Assembly (NCBI GenBank): GCA_030604905.1
Contig: JAUVVA010000001.1
Coordinates: 1 to 64,000 of the forward strand
Origin: Verrucomicrobiota bacterium
GTDB taxonomy: Bacteria > Verrucomicrobiota > Verrucomicrobiia > Opitutales > Opitutaceae
DNA: 64,000 nt
Reading direction: 5' to 3'
This document shows positions 58,941 through 64,000 of this stretch, piece by piece. The stretch's first letter is position 1; the number at the start of each line of letters is the position of its first letter. The position numbers were made by a program, and so were the translations under genes. The notes under the pieces were generated by a model, which ran no database searches, was not told the origin of the DNA, and saw nothing but the letters and a program-made list of their open reading frames with translations.

Positions 58941-59477
58941 TTAGAGGTTGACGGTGGACTCGGACAAAAGCTCCAGCAGGTGCGCGCGCTCGATGCAGGG
59001 CAGGTCGTGGGCGCGGGCGAGGCGTGCGTTGGCGGCGGCGGGGTCGAGGAGTTGCCAGGCGCCCAGCACTTCGGCGAAGGCGCTGCGGCGCAGACCGGGG
59101 TCCGAGATGCGTTCGGTTTCGTCGGCGAGGTCGGCGATGCGGGGCAGGAGGCGATCAAGCTGTCGGGCGAGCGCGAGACGCGCGGCGTCGAGCTCGGCGG
59201 ACGCGGGCTGGCGGGAGATCCAGTCGAGGGCGGCGGCGGGATGGCGGGCGACCCAAGCGGGCAGGGCTTCCTCGTCGGGATCGGGGCGCTCGGGACGGAC
59301 GGCGGCCGTGGTCGCCGCGGAAGCGGGACCGGAGAACGGGGTCACGGGTGCGGGCGGCGGGCGGAGGGCGGGCACGCCGCAGGCGAGGACGAGCAGGCCG
59401 CCGGCGAGGGTCCACGCCATGCGACGGAGGGTCTTGCGGGCCGGCTGGCGACGGGAACGGGGGCGGAGCGGGCTCAT
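58941..59477 (-). CDS. Small lipoprotein or anchored helical protein
   Basis: This is a 178-residue protein. After an Arg-rich start (MSPLRPRSRRQPARKTLRR) comes WTLAGGLLVLACGVPAL. This could be a lipobox with Cys as lipid site, or a plain membrane anchor. A Pro/Ala linker is followed by a helical domain (LPAWVARHPAAALDWISRQPASAELDAARLALA...). The phrases LDWISRQP and AAANARLARAHDLP look like solenoid repeats found in verrucomicrobial proteins of unknown role. Its ATG overlaps the stop of the 733-residue secreted protein gene by ATGA, so the two should be made together. Confidence 0.68.
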   Translation of the reverse strand: MSPLRPRSRRQPARKTLRRMAWTLAGGLLVLACGVPALRPPPAPVTPFSGPASAATTAAVRPERPDPDEEALPAWVARHPAAALDWISRQPASAELDAARLALARQLDRLLPRIADLADETERISDPGLRRSAFAEVLGAWQLLDPAAANARLARAHDLPCIERAHLLELLSESTVNL

Positions 59478-61675
59478 TGTTCGAGCACGGCGGAGGTGCG
59501 GAAGCTGTTGTCGTGATCGTCGGCGAGCGGGCTGCTGACGGCGATCATGTGGCCGTAGGCGGGCACGAGGTCGGCGACGGCGGCGGTGCCGCTGGTGACG
59601 GTGACGGGCGAAACGGTGTCGGACCAGCTGCGGTGGAGCGAGGTGGGCTGGGGGGCGGAGCCGACGATGAAGCTGCCGGTGTAGTTGCGGTTGGTGGCGC
59701 CGAGATTCTGCACGATGCGGAAGCGCCTGTTGCCCTCGTGGAACTGGAGGACGGCGAAGTGAGCGTGGCCGGGGACGACGTTGATCACGCTCGGGGCGTA
59801 GGCGACGCCGGCGCGGGTGATCTCGACGGTGATCCAGCGGCGGCCCTCGCCGGTGGCGAAGCTGCGGGCGGTATCCTCGGGTGTATCGAGCTTGTTGATA
59901 CGGAGGAGGGCGGAGAAGGTGTCCGCGGAGTTGGGGTCCGAGATGCCGATGCGCTGCTGGAGCATGGTGCCGAGCGGTGAGGAGTGGTTGCCCGCGTGGA
60001 TCTTCGCCCGGAGCTCGCCGAAGGAGAAGACGTTGGAGGAGGCGTCGTTCAGCAGATCGTGATAGGACCCCATGATGTTGAGGCGGCCGCCGGTGAAGAC
60101 GAGGCGGGTGTCGAGGCCGTAGACGGTGGCGGGGGCGTCGTTGTGGATCTGCAGGATGCCGACGAGGCGCTCGGGGGTGAGGACCCAGACCTGGTGGCCG
60201 ATCCAGGGGGTGGCGTCGGCGTCCCAGTTGGTGGTGGCGTCGGAGCTGGTGCGCTTGGAGACGCGGTAGGTGGAGGAGACGGTGCCGAAGTTTTTGCGGG
60301 TGATGACGCGGGTCTGCTCGTCCTGGGTGAGGAAGCGCCAGCGGTCGCCGCGGTTGTAGTTGGTGTCGGCGCCGGCGGTCTCCTTGAACTCCATGCAGAT
60401 GGTGTCGAGGGCGCCCTTGAGGCGGGTGTTGCCGACCACGGGGTCGCCGAGGACGAAGGCGCCGACGAGGGTGCCCTTGCCGACCATGCGGCCCTGGTAG
60501 GGCTGGGCGTCGGAGTAGGCCTTTTCCTCGGGGCCGCCGCGCTGGACGTCGCGGCCGTTTACGGTCCAGCCCCAGTTGGCGGAGCGGTGGCGCGGGCCCT
60601 GGATGTTGCCGTCGAAGAAGACGCCGACCTCGGTGGGCGGGGTGAGGAGTTGGCGGTTGGGCTGGTAGAGGATGGTGTTGAGCAGCTCGGTCGAGGACGC
60701 GGTCTCGGCGTGGCGGCCGAAGTGGTAGTTGTAGCCGTCGTCGTAGAGGTAGGCTTTCCACAAGCAGGCCGGTCGGTTGTGCCGGTTGTTATACATGTGC
60801 TTGTAGGGGATGTTGGAGGACTGCTCGGTGAAGCCGCAGGGCTCGTTGGAGACGAGGCTGTAGCGGCGGGTGGCGTCGAGCGCGGCCTTCACGGTCGGCG
60901 AGCCGGTGAGCTTCCACCACCAGATGTAGTTTTTGACGGCCTCCTCGTGGTAGGAGGCGACCTCGCCCCAGAAGCCGACGTAGCGGGTGCCGCCGTCGGC
61001 GAGCCAGGTCTTGGTCATCACGCCGTCGATGGCGGCGCGGGCTTTTTCGGCGCGGGCGAGGTTGGTGGCGTCGCCGACGGCGAGGCCTCCGAAGTAGACG
61101 GCCTTGGCTAGACGGATGTCGCCGTTGAGCCAGACTTGGGCGAGCACGCCGGGGTTTTGATCGTAGATGAGTCCGCTGGCGGGGTTGAAGGTGAGGATGG
61201 AGTTGCTGTTAAGGGAGAGACCCGAGTGGTAGGTGGAGAGACGCGCGGCGGAGATCTCGGCCGGGCGGTGGGTCTTCATCAGCAGCACGGCGTAGGCGGC
61301 CTGCCAGGACCAGCCGATGTCACGGCGGCCGATGTTGTTGGCGGAGTTGCCGAGGCGGTGATCGAGGAGAACGAAGAGACGGTCGCGGTAGGCGGTGTTG
61401 TTGTGCACCGGACTGTCGGGCGCGAGGTAGGCGTAGGCGGCGAGAAGCATCTCGTCGCCGGCCTTGAAGGAGTCGGGTTCGGGCGTGCTGTTGTTGATCT
61501 TCACGCCGTTGAAGACGCGGGCGTAGTTGGGGCTGGCCTCGTTTAGGTCGAGAAGGTCGGTCGGCGCGGCGGAGACGGAGGGCGCGGCGAGCAGGGCGAC
61601 GGAAGCGGCGAGCAGGCCGAGAAGGCGGCGGGAGGCCGCGCGGAAGGACGACGCAGGGGTGATGCGGACGCTCAT
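59474..61675 (-). CDS. Secreted protein of unknown function, lyase-like architecture
   Basis: This 733-residue exported protein has signal peptide RLLGLLAASVALLAAPSVSA. The N-terminal half (about 40-330) is helical and rich in aromatic and Asn/His residues: NNIGRRDIGWSWQAAYAVLL, GFWGEVASYHEEAVKNYIWWW and YNNRHNRPACLWKAYLYDDG. The second half is beta-rich with GQWVLTPERLVGILQIHN-like phrases. An alpha-toroid followed by beta-sandwiches recalls polysaccharide lyases of the PL8 type, but no catalytic signature was matched with confidence. It is translationally coupled to a lipoprotein and lies 115 bp downstream of an AraC gene, on the same strand. An inverted repeat at 61757 lies in the leader. 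Confidence 0.6.
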   Translation of the reverse strand: MSVRITPASSFRAASRRLLGLLAASVALLAAPSVSAAPTDLLDLNEASPNYARVFNGVKINNSTPEPDSFKAGDEMLLAAYAYLAPDSPVHNNTAYRDRLFVLLDHRLGNSANNIGRRDIGWSWQAAYAVLLMKTHRPAEISAARLSTYHSGLSLNSNSILTFNPASGLIYDQNPGVLAQVWLNGDIRLAKAVYFGGLAVGDATNLARAEKARAAIDGVMTKTWLADGGTRYVGFWGEVASYHEEAVKNYIWWWKLTGSPTVKAALDATRRYSLVSNEPCGFTEQSSNIPYKHMYNNRHNRPACLWKAYLYDDGYNYHFGRHAETASSTELLNTILYQPNRQLLTPPTEVGVFFDGNIQGPRHRSANWGWTVNGRDVQRGGPEEKAYSDAQPYQGRMVGKGTLVGAFVLGDPVVGNTRLKGALDTICMEFKETAGADTNYNRGDRWRFLTQDEQTRVITRKNFGTVSSTYRVSKRTSSDATTNWDADATPWIGHQVWVLTPERLVGILQIHNDAPATVYGLDTRLVFTGGRLNIMGSYHDLLNDASSNVFSFGELRAKIHAGNHSSPLGTMLQQRIGISDPNSADTFSALLRINKLDTPEDTARSFATGEGRRWITVEITRAGVAYAPSVINVVPGHAHFAVLQFHEGNRRFRIVQNLGATNRNYTGSFIVGSAPQPTSLHRSWSDTVSPVTVTSGTAAVADLVPAYGHMIAVSSPLADDHDNSFRTSAVLEQ

Positions 61676-61756
61676 GGGGCGAGGGGGTCGGGGGTGGGGA
61701 AATCCGCGCCGGTGCGGGCGCGGGGCGGGGCTGACGCGGACGAAGGGGGCTTATCC

Positions 61757-61775
61757 GTAGTGAAAGAAACACTAC
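61757..61775. promoter_or_regulatory. GTAGTG-N7-CACTAC inverted repeat
   Basis: GTAGTG-AAAGAAA-CACTAC lies in the 115-bp gap between the AraC gene and the 733-residue secreted protein gene, the only AT-richer part there. It may be the operator for the neighbouring AraC protein or a promoter element. Confidence 0.4.
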
Positions 61776-61790
61776 TAGCCCGCGGCGCGG

Positions 61791-62621
61791 TCAACGGCGC
61801 GCGAGGCCCGTTTCGCGCCCGGGGGCGCGCGATGAGCGTTTTTCACCAAACAGTCCGCGCCATTCGGTGGGCGTGAGGCCGCAGGCGACGCGGAAGGCGT
61901 GGCAGAGCGTGCTGCAACTGGCGAAGCCGCTCTCGTCGGCGACTGCCTCGAGCTTGGCGTCGCTCGCGATCAGGCGCTCGGCGGCGACCTCGAGCTGGAT
62001 GCGGCTCATCCACTCCTTCGGGGAGCAGCCCGCGGCGCTGGCGAAGAGGCGACGCAGGGTGGGCTGGCTGACGCCGAGGACGTGGGCGATCTCGCGGACG
62101 CCGGGGCGTTCGTGGAAGTGCGTGCGGAGCCAGTATTCGGCGGCGCGGATGCGGAGTTCCGGGGAGAGGGAGGAGTTCTCGAGGGAGCGGGCGGAAAGGA
62201 GAAGGATGGCGAGGTCCATCAAGGCCCGTTGGGCGTGAAATTCGAGCAGCGGGTCGCCGTGCCACCAGCGCGGTTGAAGATCGCGGGCGAGACGCGAGAG
62301 GCGGGGGAGATCGCCGGAGGCGAGCTCCACGCCGAACCAGCCTCCGCCCGACCGGGCGAGCTTGGCGACGGCCTCGGGAACCGCGTCGAAGTGGAAGACG
62401 GCGATGGCGCAGGGCTGGCGTGGCTCGCCGGCCCAGCCGTGGGTGCAGCCGGGCGCGAAGACCCAAAGGGTGCGCGAGCGCGGAGCGACGGCGGGGCCTC
62501 CGGGAAAGGTGGGCGCGAGGCGGCCGCGGGTCACCGCGTAGATTTCCCAGTGCGGGCGCGAGATCGGGGCGAGCGGGTGGTCGCCGAAATCGCGCGGGCC
62601 TTGGCTGACGTAGGTGAGCAT
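61791..62621 (-). CDS. AraC-family transcriptional regulator
   Basis: This is a 276-residue regulator. The N-terminal cupin-like region has HWEIYAVTRGRLAPTFPG and LWVFAPGCTHGWAGEP. The C-terminal domain has GVREIAHVLGVSQPTLRRLFASAAG and KLEAVADESGFASCSTLCHAFRVACGLTPTEWR, a full double helix-turn-helix. It differs clearly from the AraC at 45928. It lies between an SGNH hydrolase gene (26 bp upstream) and the 733-residue secreted protein gene, all on the minus strand, and probably controls that unit. Confidence 0.9.
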   Translation of the reverse strand: MLTYVSQGPRDFGDHPLAPISRPHWEIYAVTRGRLAPTFPGGPAVAPRSRTLWVFAPGCTHGWAGEPRQPCAIAVFHFDAVPEAVAKLARSGGGWFGVELASGDLPRLSRLARDLQPRWWHGDPLLEFHAQRALMDLAILLLSARSLENSSLSPELRIRAAEYWLRTHFHERPGVREIAHVLGVSQPTLRRLFASAAGCSPKEWMSRIQLEVAAERLIASDAKLEAVADESGFASCSTLCHAFRVACGLTPTEWRGLFGEKRSSRAPGRETGLARR

Positions 62622-62647
62622 GGGAATGCGTGACCCACGTCGGGGGC

Positions 62648-64000
62648 TTACCAGCCGCGGCGGGTCAGCTCGGCGGCGAGAAGCTCGGCGATGAGTTGCT
62701 GGCCGGCGTCGTTGAAGTGGACGTTGTCGGAGCGGAGGCTGGCGGGCGGGATGTCGGCGGCGCGGTTGGCCTGGTCGGCGGGCGAGGAGTTGGCGGCGCG
62801 GATGAGGGCGGTGCGCACGTCCACGAAATTGTCCGGAAACTCCTGACGGAGGAGTTGGTTCAGGTTGACCGTGCCGATGTAGTATTGGTTGCCGATGGTC
62901 TCGCCGCCGGTGGCGTTGTCGCCGTTGGTGACGGAGACGATGAGGAAGCGCGCGTCGAGGGCCTTGATGTGCTCCACGGCGGCGCGGATGTCGGCGTAGA
63001 CCTCGTGGGGGCGGGCGTTGTTGTTGCGGCCCATCCAGAGGATGAAGGTGTCGGCGTCGCGATCGGTGTGGGTGCGGAGAGCGAGATCGGTGGCGCCGCC
63101 GGGGTGGGTCCAGTCGAAGACGAAGGGGCCTTGGAGGGCGGTGGGCGCGGCGAAGTCGGCGCTCAGGGAGACGAGGGTGCGGGCCGGTTTGCCGAGGATG
63201 ACGCCGCTGAAGGTGTGGGTGGTGGAGAGGGCGGGGCCGCCGGGGGTGGCGGCGAGGGAGAAGCCCTCGGAGTCGGCCGCGACGACATGGTAGAGCTGGT
63301 GGGCGAAGAAGGCGGGCGGGGCGGCGCCGGGGCGGAAGGAGGCGGTGTCGCCGTTGACGAAATCGTGGTTTGGCGAGGTGAAGCGGGAGGTGTTGGCGGC
63401 GATGGAGAACGTGACGTCGTCGGCGACGAGGGAGACACCGGCGGCGTCGGCGCCGCGCACGAAGTAGGTTTTGCCGACGATGAGGGGCGAGGGCAGCGGG
63501 CCGGCGGGAAAGTGGACGACGTCGCCGTTGGCGAAGGGGTGCCCGGCGGCGAGGAGACGGGTGGCGTTGGCGGCGCGGTTGGACGTGACGGTGGCGGCGA
63601 GCGGGGTGGAGGACTCGCCGATTTTCACGCCGCGGTTGAAGAACTCGACGCGGGAGATGTTGGCGATGGTGGCGGCCTGGGTGGCGCGGGCGGCGCCGGA
63701 GGCGGGATTCATCACGCGGGCGTGGGTGGTGCGCGAGGCGACGATGCGAACGGAGGTGCCGGCGGGAGTGGAGGCGGCGAAGGCGGGGAAGGGCGAGGTG
63801 AGGGTGAGGCCGCGCAGGCGGTCGGCGATTTGCAGGGAGGTGTCGCCGCCGATGCCGCAGTTTAGCACGGTGCGGCCGGGGAGAAGCGTGAGCAATTTCT
63901 CGGCGTAGGTGCCGGGGTTGCCGGTGAGGCTGTCGCCCCAGCAGACGATGCGCGGCGAAGGCGTGACGGGGACCCGCGGGGTGGCTTGAAGGCGGTAGAA
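62648..64000 (-). CDS. SGNH/GDSL hydrolase with inserted repeats, N-terminus outside window
   Basis: This is the C-terminal 450 residues of a larger protein; the frame is open to base 64000, while the ORF track starts at an internal TTG at 63895. Block I is RIVCWGDSLTGN and block II GIGGDTS. Block III is LWMGRNNNARP and block V DNVHFND, so the Ser-His pair is complete. Between blocks II and III sit about 220 extra residues. They contain two repeats of an H.F.NGD.V.F...P....Y.V..AD..G.SL type, as found in phage-tail-like and surface proteins. Just before block I is FYRLQATPR, like the end of the GH74 protein at 7097, so another module lies upstream. It probably removes esters from polysaccharides. 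Confidence 0.82.
   Translation of the reverse strand, partial: FYRLQATPRVPVTPSPRIVCWGDSLTGNPGTYAEKLLTLLPGRTVLNCGIGGDTSLQIADRLRGLTLTSPFPAFAASTPAGTSVRIVASRTTHARVMNPASGAARATQAATIANISRVEFFNRGVKIGESSTPLAATVTSNRAANATRLLAAGHPFANGDVVHFPAGPLPSPLIVGKTYFVRGADAAGVSLVADDVTFSIAANTSRFTSPNHDFVNGDTASFRPGAAPPAFFAHQLYHVVAADSEGFSLAATPGGPALSTTHTFSGVILGKPARTLVSLSADFAAPTALQGPFVFDWTHPGGATDLALRTHTDRDADTFILWMGRNNNARPHEVYADIRAAVEHIKALDARFLIVSVTNGDNATGGETIGNQYYIGTVNLNQLLRQEFPDNFVDVRTALIRAANSSPADQANRAADIPPASLRSDNVHFNDAGQQLIAELLAAELTRRGW

Noticed and set aside
1-64000. CRISPR arrays, tRNA, rRNA, transposases and prophage genes
   Set aside because: I looked for spaced short repeats, cloverleaf-like segments and DDE or integrase motifs and saw none. 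Very short RNA genes could still be missed by eye.

Overview
The window is a GC-rich (clearly well over 60% by eye) stretch of a bacterial chromosome, most likely a member of the Verrucomicrobiota and probably Opitutaceae-like. The reasons are the mix of PEP-CTERM surface proteins, a TIGR02597-type secreted protein, several LacI and AraC regulators each sitting next to a one-gene pseudopilin (GFTLIELL) and a glycan-active enzyme, proteins with DGDGVPNL-type C-terminal modules, and start codons preceded by pyrimidine-rich leaders instead of Shine-Dalgarno sites. The taxon is an inference. No rRNA, tRNA, CRISPR array, transposase or phage gene was seen.

Layout. 1-633: the end of cysN (sulfate activation), then a 0.5 kb gap with two families of dispersed repeats. 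1.2-5.5 kb (minus): Nudix hydrolase, a TPR membrane protein, then a two-gene unit of a PEP-CTERM protein and a TIGR02597-type protein with visibly lower GC. 5.9-24.1 kb: the first glycan block, with a mutarotase-like lipoprotein, a large GH74 xyloglucanase, three GH74-like beta-propellers, a GH26 mannanase with tandem CBMs, a DUF4832-type protein, a LacI regulator and a pseudopilin. 24.3-28.8 kb: PEP-CTERM and CBM-like secreted proteins and two tandem LacI genes. 29.0-35.1 kb: a PHP phosphatase, two tandem pseudopilins, a LacI regulator overlapping a pseudopilin tail to tail, and a coupled GH30-like hydrolase and amidohydrolase. 35.4-43.9 kb: GH74 xyloglucanase, GH1 beta-glucosidase, a GH74 enzyme with two CBM96/DNRLRE modules, and a cytochrome P450. 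44.3-53.8 kb: an AraC-centred block of pseudopilin, CBM96-PEP-CTERM protein, AraC, CBM96 protein, CBM96-heparinase II/III-like lyase and GH50-like enzyme. 54-64 kb: an autotransporter-strand PEP-CTERM protein, Gfo/Idh/MocA oxidoreductase, LacI, a coupled unit of unknown secreted proteins, AraC, and an SGNH hydrolase cut by the window edge.

How it fits together. The simplest reading is a plant or algal cell-wall polysaccharide utilization region. Secreted GH74 and GH26 enzymes would cut xyloglucan and mannan. CBM and PEP-CTERM proteins would hold substrate at the surface. The cytosolic GH1, GH30-like, GH50-like, DUF4832 and oxidoreductase proteins would handle the fragments. No SusC/SusD pair, TonB receptor or ABC transporter lies in the window, so how sugars enter the cell is not answered here. 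The four pseudopilins, three of which end in the same WRWW tail, are placed as if they belong to these substrate modules.

Regulation. Reading the intergenic regions by eye gives three candidate operator families: GGCAACGCGTTGCC-like palindromes (four sites, 15-23 kb), TACCAGTATAAG-like sites (four sites, 7-33 kb) and a 23-bp AraC-type motif (two sites, 44 and 47 kb). These group the genes into putative regulons and are the most testable new observations.
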